The notes beneath the pieces are model-generated. The model made no database searches and was not told where the DNA came from. It saw only the letters and a list, made by a program, of their open reading frames with translations. Of a DNA stretch of 64,000 nt, positions 24,261-35,190 are shown piece by piece; position 1 is the first letter of the stretch, and each line of letters begins with the position of its first letter. The position numbers and the translations under genes were made by a program. The DNA is from Cryptomeria japonica (taxonomy: Eukaryota > Streptophyta > Pinopsida > Cupressales > Cupressaceae): positions 334,165,427 to 334,229,426 of the forward strand of contig NC_081414.1 of assembly GCF_030272615.1 (NCBI RefSeq), given 5' to 3'.

Positions 24261-24620
24261 GGGTTTTCTTAGGCTCCCATAACCTGTAACAGAGTTTCCA
24301 AACCGCTAAAAACAACAAAGCCTGATCCTAACGAAAAACAATCACTGGGAAAACTAGGCCCTTAAAAGTTGCCAGCATCCAACCTATCCTTAAGAGAAAC
24401 AAAAAACAAAGGGTTTTTTGAGGCTCCCTCAACCTTGAAAGTGGGTTTTACAAGGCTCTCTCAGAACCTAAAAGAGTGGGTTTTACAAGGATATCACAAC
24501 CAGTCAAGGCTCAGACAACAACATCTCATCTTGAAGGCGCATTCTAGGACATAGAGTTTTGAAAAGGCACCCAAAACCTTCTGCAGAGCATGACATGAGG
24601 GTTTTGAAAGGCTCCCTCAA
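24261..24620 (-). repeat. Iterated copies of the LINE tail motif
   Basis: Copies of gggttttnnaaggctccc with a trailing caacc or aaacc lie at 24261, 24411, 24441, 24476, 24555 and 24597, in addition to the terminal hairpin at 23945. Read in the LINE sense they approximate GGTTGAGGGAGCCTTTCAAAACC (in parts). Spacing is irregular (30-150 bp). Confidence 0.6.
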
Positions 24621-24663
24621 CTAGCAACAAGAGAAGAAGCAGTCAAAAAACTCCCTTGCACCA

Positions 24664-25211
24664 TCTCTCCACCTCAATAGGAGAGAGATCTACCTCAATA
24701 AGATTAGAAGGAAAGAAGATCGACTGGCCAGACAACTCAAACTCAACCCAAAAATCATGCAGCCTCTCCACTTCCATAGGAGAGAAGACTACCTCGATTA
24801 GAGATCCATGAGAATATGCAAGAAGAGCCAAATAAACCCTCACCAAGGAACAAGCAAGGAGAGCACAATAGGTCTGCACAACAAGAACAAGCCCCTCATA
24901 GGCAAGAGCCACCTCTCCCTCCAGAGAATCAACCCCCACCTCCATAGGGGAGAAAAGAAAGGACCTGGCTCAAGGAGAGGTCAAACCAAAAGAAGCTCAA
25001 AACCAGAGTAGCCACTACCCAACAACAAAGCGTTTGGGACAAGAACACCCATCTCTTCCCACAAAGGATGTCTCCACCTCAATAAAAGACACTTTCATCA
25101 TGATAGCTATAGAGAACAAAGATGGATGTCGAAAAGCCACCCAAACTCTTTATTTTTCCACCACAATCCTATCCACCTCCATAGGAAAGGATATCAACTC
25201 CATAGGAGAAA
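24664..25211 (-). repeat. Dispersed 20-bp motif in the LINE 3' region
   Basis: Eight imperfect copies of tctcctatkgaggtggagag (LINE sense) start near 24664, 24688, 24763, 24788, 24931, 25071, 25171 and 25191. The encoded SPMEVER-like words are a by-product. The function is unknown. Confidence 0.55.
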
Positions 25212-25779
25212 CAACGATAAATTCCAAGATAAAGATGAAAAAAGCCCAAGATCTGAAACCTAAACAAACAAACCAGGCAACGACCATAGAGGATCCAAAA
25301 ATGGCACCAAAAACCCCAGCCACAGAGAAGGACAACCACATAGAGACTTAGAAAATAGAACACCCTCCCACCCATGAGGGAAAAACGTTGGAGGAAGGAA
25401 AGATCAACTGAGCATCTACTTGAACGACCAAAGGAGAGAGGTCATCGCCATCACTTACCAAAATATCACCATCCATGGCAAAAATCTTGGCTCCAGCACG
25501 ACCCCCGCTCTAGCCAATCCGCCAAAAAGCAAAGCCACAAATGGAGATGAGGGTAGGCGATAAAGTCATGACCCATCCCACATCCACCACCACTCCATCT
25601 GGATCACCATCGTCTTCCTCCCTTGTGTCTTTACCTACAACCCTATCCTCCCCTACTCCTCATGCGTGCTCCATGTTGAAGTTTATAACTGTAATGTTAA
25701 ATAAGTTGTTTATGCTTAGTTATTCTATTAAGTTTGTGTGCATTTAACATTTTTTGTGTTGACTTATTAGATAAGATAA

Positions 25780-26790
25780 ATCAAGATTATTCTTCTATTT
25801 AACTTGATCCTCTTTATGTGTGTTGCTTTGATAATATTCCTAGAGAGTCACTTGGTATAGTCATATTACCTATTAAATTAGGACTTGTGACTTTACCTAC
25901 TCCTATTCATGTCATGCCCAACCATCTTAATTATAAACTTCTTTTAGGTAGATCATGGATTCATGCTTTGAAATCAGTCCCTTCTATCCTTCATCGTACA
26001 ATCAAATTCATATATTTAACAATGAACTTCACACAATAAAGGCTGATCCTAATCCTTATAATTTCACTCATGATGAAGTGGGATATATTGCCCCCTTTAG
26101 TACTATGATTTCTTCAATAACACCATCTCCTATCAATGATGCTTCTCTAGCAAGGAATTGGGGTACAATAGACTTTACACCCTCCTTTAATGGGTATAAT
26201 ATCCCTCATCTAAGAGTGAAACCTTGAAGGAGCCTTTTGTGTCTTTTATCCAAGATTCTTCTAAACCAATTCCCTCCTCTCCTTCCAACACATGTCTTGA
26301 TAATGATGGGAGCTCTTTAAATTTTGATACTAATAATGAACCCTCTCTTCTAGACATTTTAACATCTACACATGGATACAATGGACATGGTTTAGCATTT
26401 TTACAACAAATTCTTTAAAGTCTTTATAATCTACTCTTTGAAAATCTAGGTTTCCAACTTCTTCCTTTGTCATCATATCCCCCTCCATTTTCTAGTGAAT
26501 CCACATCTTTTCATTCCAACATGGTATTACAACAAGATAATGTTTTGTCTGATCTTCTTCACACCAATTTAATCTAGATCTTCTTTGGCCTAAAAGAAGA
26601 AGGAAATGTAAACAACATCTTAAAAATTCTTCTTTTTCCAAGTATCATTAAATTCATGATCATTCTACTAATGAGTGTCAAGCTTTGAAAACAAAAATAC
26701 ATTATATTGATTTAGGTATCATAAAATTTACATGCAACAATGAATGGCATATTTCTCATAATCATTTCAAATAACATTCAAGTTCTTATT
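25780..26790 (+). pseudogene. Ty3/gypsy polyprotein relic, part 2 (protease C-terminus and gag-like knuckle)
   Basis: The frame reads CCFDNIPRESLGIVILPIK, then NYKLLLGRSWIHALKSVPS, ILHRTIKFI. This is the C-terminal part of the plant gypsy retropepsin, where LLGRPWIH and SxLHQKxKF are typical. It continues the lead-in cut at 14239. Further on, 26640-26720 encodes KYH, HDHSTNECQALKTKIHY and DLGIIKFT, which resembles the CxYH...GHxTExC zinc-binding block of related gags. That block normally precedes the protease, so a rearrangement or a second copy is likely. Stops and shifts are frequent. Confidence 0.6.
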
Positions 26791-27480
26791 ATGTTGCTCC
26801 TCACTATGTGACATTGTTAGCTTATCTATTTCGAGCTCATTGTCATTCATGGTAGTACAATTTCAAGTGCAATCATACTTAGTGAGAAACATAATAGTCT
26901 ATTTATTCTTGTCTCTATGCCTAAGGGGCAAGAATAATTTTCTATCTTTTCTCTTTCTTGGGATTCACTTTTTCTTTAATGGGTTGCATTTTTCATAACA
27001 TGATGTCCTTTCTTGCATAGAATTATCCTTCATGTGAGTACATGTGTGTTCCTTGGTTAGGACCTATTCTTTGTTTGAAATGATACATCTCTTATGAATA
27101 ATCTCTCTTTGGAAGTTGTGTAATCCTTCTCTTTATCCTTACGCTTGGGGGGCATTGATCTCTCCTATCATTTCTAAGGATCCACTTTTCCTTTGTTTAG
27201 TAGTGTTTTCTTACATTATTTGATGTCATTCCTTGTTTGAAGTTGTTGTTTGCTCAACGATTATCTCTTATGCAAGAGGTGTGTATCCTTGACTACAACC
27301 ACTTTTACACTTGACAATGTAGATAGATGATATCAGTTTTGAGGTAAAAAGCTATAAATAGGCTTAAATGAGAGCTAAAATGGGTCACACTAAGGTAGGG
27401 GCACAAAAGGTAGTGTAAATTGTATAAGATTACAATTTAAAATGCTACAAAATCAAATGGTCTATGATCTCTAGGTTAGT
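26791..27480. other. Non-coding stretch between two gypsy relics
   Basis: T-rich text with a polypurine-like cttggggggca at about 27147 and a gctataaatagg TATA-like word near 27346. These would fit LTR edges, but no LTR pair is visible. No gene. Confidence 0.35.
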
Positions 27481-27489
27481 CTTTTTGAA

Positions 27490-29210
27490 GTACTCAACTC
27501 CACTCAACCAGTTCATAATAATGTCATCAATCCTTAGAAAGTGAAATTTGTACTTGATTATAATTTTATATATGTCTCAAGATTCTATACACATTATCCA
27601 CTCTCCATCTTTTTTTGGTGTTAGACTACTATAGGTACTACACATGGAATCAAGCTCTCTCAAATCAATCCTTTCCTTAACAACTCTTGAGCTTATCTAT
27701 TCAAATCATAATTCTGAATAGAGTCATCCATATGGGCTACATTATTTGGCAAACTGGCTCTTGGTATCAATTCCATCTAGTGACTAATTTTCCCCATTGG
27801 AGTTAAACCTCCAAGTACATTATCAAACACAATGTCCCGTAATTCTTATAACAGATCTAAAGATTCAACTAGTACATATCCTTCTTCTTCTTTGACTCTA
27901 TAAATCAACACAAAGAACACATGCTCACGCTCCATTATTTCTAGAAAATTCCTACCATCCACCCAACAAATTCTTACATTACTACATATCTTTGCAGTCA
28001 CCTCCTTTAGGGGCTTCAACTTGTGGCGAAGTCCTTCCTTTGTCAAGGAATAGGTTTTTTTATACCCATAATATATTCCACACCAATCAAATTAACACAA
28101 ACTCCCCAATAATATATGACAAACATCCATAGCCATGATGTCACATAGTATCACATCATTGTAATTCTCAATATTGAACTTCACTAAATATTGCTCATTT
28201 AGCAAGGCTTTATGGTCCTTTTGCAATAATGCAATCTGAAATGGATGAAGATGTCTCCTTCTTTCCAAATAAAATGTAATAATCATCTCACCTAAAATAA
28301 TATTATTAGTGCTACCACCATCAATAATATCATTACAAATTTTACTTTCAAACTTCCATCTTGTATGAAATAAAATATTCCTCTGAAATGACTCTTTCTC
28401 CTCATTCAACAAGGATCTTCTTGTGACAAGAACTTCATCTATGTGTATAACTCATACATTACCCTCAAGGCTTCTATTTATCCTCCTATGTTTTTAGGGA
28501 CACTCATATGATTGATTTCCTTCTTCTCCACACTTAAAAAATGTTCCATGAAAACCTGCTCTTCTAGATCCTCATCTAGACCTTCCTCTCCCTTTTTTAT
28601 CACCATTATTTTGGTCATGGGGATGGTAGGCATTATCTCCTTTTTGGTTCCAATTGCTTCTAGATTATTCATTCTTCTTTTGGTCTTCATTTTGTCTTCC
28701 ATATGATCGTTCACTAGTCTTTCTCCCATGACCTCTTTCTCTCTACATGCTTTCAAATTTTACTATTTACCTTCTCCTCTACTTTCAATGAAAACATATA
28801 AGCATCTTCAATAACTGGACACATCATGGAAAAAATTAGCTCCTCTTAAATACTAGGCTTTAAATCATTGATGAATTGAGCTACCTTCTACTTGTGTGCT
28901 TTATAATGACCTCTTTAGATCAAGACCCTATATATATTTTTTCTATGTGCTCCTTGATAGACGTAATGGCTTGCTTCAAACCTTGCATCTTCTTCAAAAA
29001 AATTCTCTCATAATTTCAACAAGAATGAACTACCTCTTCAATTTTTCCATCATTCAATCCCATCTTGTTATCTTTTCTATTATTTCAAATTGTACTTTCT
29101 TTTACAAGATATTAGGATGATATTTCAGCTTAGTCTTTGCAAACTTGACCCTCTTAGTATCTTTTTTATCCTCATACTGAAATCGTTCTTCCATATCATC
29201 AGTCTAATCA
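27490..29210 (-). pseudogene. Ty3/gypsy gag-protease-RT relic (chromovirus-like)
   Basis: On the minus strand, in order: gag words ending KEHIEKIY and IQEEL-like text (29160-28760), a zinc knuckle at about 28540 reading FKCGEEGNQSYECPKN, then RNILFHTRWKFESKICN, DIIDGGSTNN (active-site region), CDIMAMDVCHILLGS (retropepsin C-terminal part), and from 27840 downward the start of RT with MELIPRASLPN, ELLRKGLI, CVVPIVV and KKMESG words. The sequence ends near 27490 inside RT, so fingers-palm motifs and everything downstream are absent. The knuckle has lost its first Cys (Phe) and its His (Asn). Frameshifts separate the pieces. It is 3'-truncated and dead. Confidence 0.75.
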
Positions 29211-29240
29211 ATCAATTGACTTGCATGTTTTTAATGTGAA

Positions 29241-29538
29241 GTGCATATCAAGTTTATAACCTTGATATGCACCTTCATATTTTGGTCTTCCCAAGTGCAT
29301 ATCAAGGTTGTAAACCCGATATGCACCTCTTTATTTTGAGGTCTTTCCTAAGTGTATGTTGGACATAGAAGTCCGATATGCACTTCTTTTATGATTTTTG
29401 ACTTTCCCATAGGTATAAATCGGACTTATAAGTCCGATATGAACTAGTATTATTCACTAATATTAGGTGCTAATTGGACTTATAAGTTTGATTTGTACTT
29501 CAATCACACACAAATTGGTGATTTTTAACCAATTTGTG
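29241..29538. repeat. Array of six hairpins or palindromes
   Basis: Unit 1 (29241-29272) is a perfect 12-bp stem, GTGCATATCAAG / CTTGATATGCAC, with an 8-nt loop. Unit 2 (29295-29326) is a near copy. Unit 3 (29350-29385) is imperfect. Unit 4 (29419-29438) is the perfect 20-bp palindrome ATCGGACTTATAAGTCCGAT. Unit 5 (29472-29493) is a decayed version. Unit 6 (29509-29538) is a different perfect 11-bp stem, CACAAATTGGT / ACCAATTTGTG. Centres of units 1-5 are 54-61 bp apart. The array separates a minus-strand gypsy relic from a plus-strand element relic. Confidence 0.8.
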
Positions 29539-32167
29539 ATCAATCAAAGGGTTTTGTTCTACCAAAATGGGATTCTTATATCCATGAATGGAATCTAATC
29601 AACTTAAATATGGTGATGAACTTTTCAATGTTACAGGGAAATTGTTTTCAAATCACGAAGCTATCACCAAGAAAAAGAACAATGAAGTTCAAAAAGAAAG
29701 AGCTTCACCCAATTTTTCCTCCTTCATCTATATCATCAAACATTGACAATATCAAAGATATAGAAATTGGACATGTAGATCTTGAAGAATTCTTGAAAAG
29801 AGTCAAAGAGTCGCTAGTGTCCATCAAAATTTAGCCCACCATCAATAGTAGAATTCATCTAGTGGTGGCCTTTCCCATGTCAACACAAAACCTAGAATTT
29901 GTGTTAACCCTAGGTAACAGGTATGATCCTACAACTAGATCAATGAAGGATGTAGAGGGAAAGAAGAATATCATCAATCTTGATGATGACTTATTTGATA
30001 CACTTTTCAAGTTCCCACATATTGATATGCAATCAACAATGACCTACTATGATAATAATTCAAGTAAGTGCAGGAGAAACATCAATGAAAATTAGTTAAA
30101 GACTCCTAGGCCTACAATTGCAAGGTGGCTTGAAACTCTTCCTTACATTTATTTCATTAAGGAGATCAATGATTTCATTACTCTTCTCAGTAGAGTTAAA
30201 GGGCTCCCATTTTCTAATACTTATCACAAGTGGATGTATCAGTACATTCACATCATTAGGCAAAACAAGAAGCAAATCTACTGGGGAAAGTAGATTGCAA
30301 ATGCATTGTGCGAGTAGTTGACCAAAGTGCCTACCACTTTGAAGTTATAAATGACTTCATATCTTGTCTATGAAATTGCCTCAATGAAGCATTTTCCAGG
30401 TTTATCCACCACAGGTTATAGGAGTTAGATTCTTGTTTATCAGTACTTCACATGGTTAACTCTCAAGGAGCGTTACATCATTTCAGGAGAGTCAATGACA
30501 CTTTCTTCACTCATTACATGTGTATGTTTGATAAGGATCTTCAGAATAAGAGGGTGTCAGATGAGGCCTGAAATGTAGTAAGTCAATATGGTTGTATCTT
30601 CTTGTGGTTTCCTACATTCACATATCTCCATATTGGATGCTTTGATGGAGACCCCTTCATGCTTCCAAGGTATCCGTCAGACAAAATCATTCTCGTGTAA
30701 ATGGCTCATCAAATGATATCAATACATGAGTGTAAATCTGGAGCTCATAAGATTGGTCTCATGTTCTCCTTCACCATTGGGAGGTATTCTATCAATTCTA
30801 TCTACAAGGCCCGATCCATGGAAGAGGAAATGAGAAGAGTGACAATGAAATTCTTCAAGGCCAGGAAACATTTTGACTACAGCCTGGGCATGAAGAATAA
30901 AATCAAGAAAAGTTATACTCGTGTGCACCAGATTGAAGATGTGTGGATTGATTGCAGAACTAAAGAAGGCATCATAAGGCTTGACTATTGTCGCTTGACA
31001 GAAGAGAAATTTGAGAATTTGGATCTTGTTGATATTCCTAAGGATCTTGAGGATGATGGAGACATCCTAGATCCTACTTATGAGAAAAAAAAAGTTGTCG
31101 GATTGCCTTTGCCTCTTATATAGTGATCCTAAAAGGAAAACACTTCAATAAGGGCTAGGTTCCAAAACATCCTTGCTAATACCAATGATTGGTTGACTCT
31201 TCATGGTGTTCAACTAAACCTTTTCAGACTAGATCTGAGGATGACTCTGCAGGACCTGTGGGAAAGACTTCTAAGTTGAGGACCAAGAACAAATAGGACT
31301 TAGTAGCTCCAAAGAGCCCAAAATTCAAATTCATGGTTGGGAAAGGCAAGAGCCAACTTGAGTCTTTTGCTTAAGAGACTCAAACTCATGAAGAGGTTGA
31401 TGAAGAGGATGAAGATAATGAAGGTGAGCAAGATGAAGAAGATGAACCTAAAAGGAACAAGAACAAGAGGAAGGAGAATTCAATGAGAAGAGATTGCCTG
31501 AAATCCCAAGTACTTCCCAGTCTTAACAAACACGAGAAGGTATTCCTCTTGCATCATGTGATATTACAGGTACTACTTCAGTTACAATTTCTGATACTAA
31601 TCGTTTGGGTTCCATTGTTTCATTTTAATCACAAGCTCTTGAAATCCATGTCCTTCCTTCCACATTCACTAGTGAATTTGCCCTTGACACACCTCATGAC
31701 AACCTTAATATTATTTTCCTTCCTAATCTTTCTAAGGTTAATTATTCCATGTTGGAAGATTTTGATAAGTTTATGTCATAAACCCAACTTCCTCCTAGAG
31801 TTTATATTGCTCAAAATACACCTACCATTGTTACCTCTACTCCACCTATTGTTAGTACAAATGTTCAATCTTAGGAGTTGGCATCACAAGTATTGACTGT
31901 TGGAGTGGATTTATGACATAATCCTCCTAAAAGAAAGAAGCAAGCCATCTCCCCCGATGACACTAATTTCAGTCAGTTAATGCCTATTAAGCCCAAGGGT
32001 ATGAAGAAAGCCAAAACTCTATCCACAGTGAAGGTAGACAAATCAAAGAATAAATATGTAGAGATGGAAATCCCTCCCCCAAACACAGACATGGATAAAT
32101 TCCATCCCTTTGACTATGTCATCAACATAATTGACCTTGGTAAGAAAACACATGAAGGTATTATTAT

Positions 32168-32533
32168 AGGAGTTGAGAAAATACAACACCACAGGAGCCT
32201 GAAGATCTTCTGCAAGCCGAATAACCTGTTACAAGGAGAAGCAATGAAGCAAAATCTGAAGAACATACAAAACACAGAGAATATGCTCAAAAAGAGAGAG
32301 CTCAATATTCACAAAAATATGTAACGTGATTCTTACAAAGAAAAGAAAGAACTCAACCTTTAATAGGTCAAGAAACCCTAAAAAGGGAAAACCTAGGTTT
32401 GCACATAACAATTAATTAAAACAATTAATTATATGCACCTAAAGTTAGCTTAAGTGTAAAAGAGATAAAGGGAACTTAAATAATTAAACAAATAATGTTT
32501 AATTAATCAAGTAAATACCCGAATACTCTAACA
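32168..32533 (-). repeat. 3' LTR of the non-autonomous element
   Basis: 366 bp, same length as its partner. I count 8 differences from it by eye, 7 of them C/T. The left edge aggagttg follows ATTAT, and the right edge ctctaaca abuts the polypurine tract. Confidence 0.92.
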
Positions 32534-33659
32534 CCCCCCCTTAAGCTAGACTTAGGGAGAAGCTAAAACCTAGAACAGCTACTGAAAGCAATAAAGATGG
32601 GTCCCGACAACAAGGCCTGATCAGGTACCCAAATACAATGAAATCTCTATGAAATGGAGACAAAGGAGAAAACCCAGTGGGAAAAAACTCCTCTCCAAAA
32701 AGAGATAAAAGAACACCATTGAAGCATGAAGAACATGCAAACTCTGTCGAAGAATAATTGCTGATCTGAAGAACATCCACTGAACTAGAACATGACCAGG
32801 TAGAGAAGACTGTAATCTGCATGAGTGCCCTCAAATGACACTACTCAAGTCAGGAGGCAAACAAGGCAAAACAACTGAAATTGAAGATACAGATGGCATG
32901 AGAAACCAAAGCCTGAAGAGCTGATCAATCGAACCACGGAAGCATTAGAACCAACAAGATAAACCTCCCCATAATGCGGAAGTGGGAGAGGGACAAGAAC
33001 ACTGAAAAGGATAGCCAAAAACAACTGCATGATGAAGAACCAAGAACATCAAAGGTGCTGAGACACATCATCATGAGGCGAATGTCGTGGAAGGAACACT
33101 CACTTGACAAAGGAAGATGGCAAACAAAGGCAAACATCAACCCCCTCATGGCACTTGATCAACAGTGCATGTACAACAAGACACAAGATATGCATGATTC
33201 CAAGTAAATAATGCATGATGGCACTTTATCTCAGTGCGTTTGCATAATTACAAGCTATAATGATAAGAAGACTGGACATAGAAATGAGAATCAAAACAGA
33301 GACACCCTACTTAGAAAAGAGATCCCAGGACCTAAAACAACCACGATATCCACTAGAGTGCTGAAAAGCAAAAAACTGAATAAAATATGCATGGAGAAAA
33401 ATATGGAAAAAAAACTCATATTTCTGGAAAGTACAAAGAACACGCTTTCCGAAAATATAAAGTTTTCGAAAAACGGAGGTCGGATGCTCATTCTACATCT
33501 CCAGGAGTACAAAAAAAGAGACTTCACTTTGACTGCAAAAAAACATAGTCAAATAGAAAAATTGGAAAAAATTACCAACACCATGAGGTCGGCCTCAGAA
33601 CCAGCTTTCCGACGCCTATTCATTCTTGAAAAAAGGACTCCGTATGCCCAAGATAGGGC

Positions 33660-34205
33660 CAAAAAACCAAACCCCCCCTGAAAAAACCAAAAAAGGGGGT
33701 CTGATTGCTTGTTGGTGGTCCGGTGGCCAGTGGGTGGCGCACCAGTGGCGGCCGGGCGGAGATCCAGTGGCTGGGCAGCAGCCGGGTGGCGGAGTGGTGG
33801 CTAGTTGGAAAAAAGGGCCAGGGAGCCGGAGCAGCGGCCGGGAACTGAGCAGCGGCCAGGGACTGAGCGGCGGGGGCCAGGAGGCAGTGGCGGAGGTGCA
33901 GGGAGGTTTCCAGCAACGGGGGCCACAGGGAGGTCGGCAGTGAGAGCAGGGCCGGCGGAGCGGAGAGGGATGCAGTCGAAAGGCCAGGCTGTTGGGAAGT
34001 GGCGGCGTAGGGGACCGGAGGCGGAAGAGGCCGGAGACTGCAGGGCTGTCGGGGGCCAGGTGTAACTATCGACGGGGGCCATAGAGAAACCGGCGATGGC
34101 AGGGCCGGGCCCGCATGGATGGCGACGACGCTGTACCAATGCCCGCAGGGCCTGCAACATGGCAGGGGCCCCACGGTACCCTGCGTACCGTGAGGGCCCC
34201 CAAAA
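33660..34205 (-). other. GC-rich island inside the LTR element, with low-complexity open frames
   Basis: A roughly 550-bp block rich in ggccggg and cagcggcc words stands out in an otherwise AT-rich window. In the element sense it leaves a 119-codon ATG frame (34160-33801) and a longer GTG-start frame (34174-33620), both Pro/Ala/Leu/Ser-rich and without a recognisable domain. A tandem word gcagcggccgggaactga is repeated about three times. The open frames are most simply a by-product of GC content; a structured leader RNA is the alternative. Confidence 0.45.
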
Positions 34206-34586
34206 ACTTTTTGCCCAAAAAAAAATTTTTACTTCTTTTTTTTTTTCGCTTTTTTGAAAGATTTTTTTAAAAGAAAATTTCGGCCTGCATGCCGTAAAAA
34301 GGCAATTTTTTTATTTTTTTGAATTTTTTTCTCGATCTGCGTGTCAAGGTCGTACGACCTAGATCTGAGAAAAAAATGCTCCCAGAGGCTCAGGAACCAA
34401 AATAGGTCAAATTTTATATGACCATAGGGGTTTTTGGGCCTTCTAAGCACGATGGTGAGGTTTGTTTAGGCCCAAAGTGCTCAAAAAAAAATCTCAAACC
34501 CTAGGTACATAAAAAATTCCTGAAACCCCAGATCTGCTTCCAAAGCAAAAATTCTCAAAACAAGAATAGGCAGCTGCAGATTTGAT

Positions 34587-34598
34587 GCTCTGATACCA
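34587..34598 (-). promoter_or_regulatory. Primer-binding site (initiator Met tRNA)
   Basis: The plus strand reads gctctgatacca. Its complement TGGTATCAGAGC is the standard plant retrotransposon site for priming minus-strand DNA synthesis by initiator Met tRNA. Confidence 0.9.
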
Positions 34599-34601
34599 TC
34601 T

Positions 34602-34967
34602 AGGAGTTGACAAAATACAACACCATAGGAGCCTGAAGATCTTCTGCAAGCTGAATAACCTGTTACAAGGAGAAGCAATGAAGCAAAATCTGAAGAACAT
34701 ACAAAACATAGAGAATATGCTCAAAAAGAGAGAGCTCAATATTCACAAAAATATGTAATGTGATTCTTACAAAGAAAAGAAAGAACTCAACCTTTAATAG
34801 GCCAAGAAACCCTAAAAAGGGAAAACCTAGGTTTGCACATAATAATTAATTAAAACAATTAATTATATGCACCTAAAGTTAGCTTAAGTGTAAAAGAGAT
34901 AAAGGGAACTTAAATAATTAAACAAATAATGTTTAATTAATCAAGTAAATACCTGAATACTCTAACA
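34602..34967 (-). repeat. 5' LTR of the non-autonomous element
   Basis: 366 bp. In element orientation it begins TGTTAGAG next to the ATTAT duplication and ends CAACTCCT, followed by aga and the primer-binding site. Confidence 0.92.
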
Positions 34968-35190
34968 ATTATTGTCACCAATATTGCACCCATGATGCTT
35001 AAGCTGAAATATCAGCAATCTTGTGAAACATGGAAACACCTTCAAGTTTGTGGGTTCCTTGAATTGAAGGTGAATTTCCAGATGAAGGGTTGGTTCCCTG
35101 ATGAATACCTCATGCAAACTAATCTCTTGATGGAAAAAGGATAGAAATATAACAAGCAAATGAAACCTATTCTATGAGGAGGTGATGCAC

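Larger units (their letters stand above)
23924..25739 (-). mobile_element. 5'-truncated LINE tail with 13-bp target duplication
   Basis: The exact direct repeat gcatttaacattt flanks it (23911-23923 and 25740-25752). Its 3' end, at the low coordinate, carries the same tail as the LINE ending at 58370: a GGTTTTG...CAAAACC hairpin (23945-23967), then a T-rich word and CCTAAT-A-rich end. About 1.8 kb of 3' region remains. It holds no intact frame but contains two families of iterated motifs. It is inserted between the TIR element and the second half of the gypsy relic. Confidence 0.75.
32168..34967 (-). mobile_element. Non-autonomous LTR retrotransposon
   Basis: Two 366-bp direct repeats bound a 2068-bp interior, flanked by the 5-bp duplication ATTAT (32163-32167, 34968-34972). 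In minus orientation the LTR starts TGTTAGAG and ends CAACTCCT. A primer-binding site TGGTATCAGAGC (complementary to initiator Met tRNA) follows 3 bp after the 5' LTR (34598-34587), and a polypurine tract AAGGGGGGG abuts the 3' LTR (32543-32534). The interior has no gag, protease, integrase, RT or RNase H, so the element depends on another for mobilisation (LARD/TRIM-like, intermediate size). Confidence 0.93.
29610..35190 (+). pseudogene. Unrecognised large-element polyprotein relic, interrupted by an LTR element
   Basis: Plus-strand frames joined across stops give a long hydrophilic protein with words such as NRYDPTTRSMKDVEGKKN, IARWLETLPYIYFIKEIND, TSYLVYEIASMKHFPGLST, KIGLMFSFTIGRYSIN and RVHQIEDVWIDCRTKEGII, followed by an acidic Glu/Asp-rich tract (31380-31480) and a Lys-rich tract. 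Removing the LTR element and one copy of its ATTAT duplication joins THEGII to IVTNIAPMMLKLKY in frame, and the protein continues to a stop near 35141, so the insertion hit this coding region. No gag knuckle, protease or RT is present. I do not recognise the family. Its setting and mutation load suggest a plant retroelement accessory or gag-like protein. Confidence 0.4.

Noticed and set aside
24643-24945. Minus-strand 100-codon frame with SPMEVER repeats as a protein
   Set aside because: The repeats are a nucleotide motif also present out of frame, and stops surround it; it is a LINE 3' region.
29241-29538. CRISPR-like array
   Set aside because: Units differ in sequence and are palindromic with non-spacer intervals, in plant DNA without cas genes.
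33620-34174. 184-codon open frame in the GC-rich island as a gene
   Set aside because: It starts with GTG, is low-complexity Pro/Ala/Leu, overlaps other open frames on both strands and lies in a non-autonomous element. GC content alone explains it.
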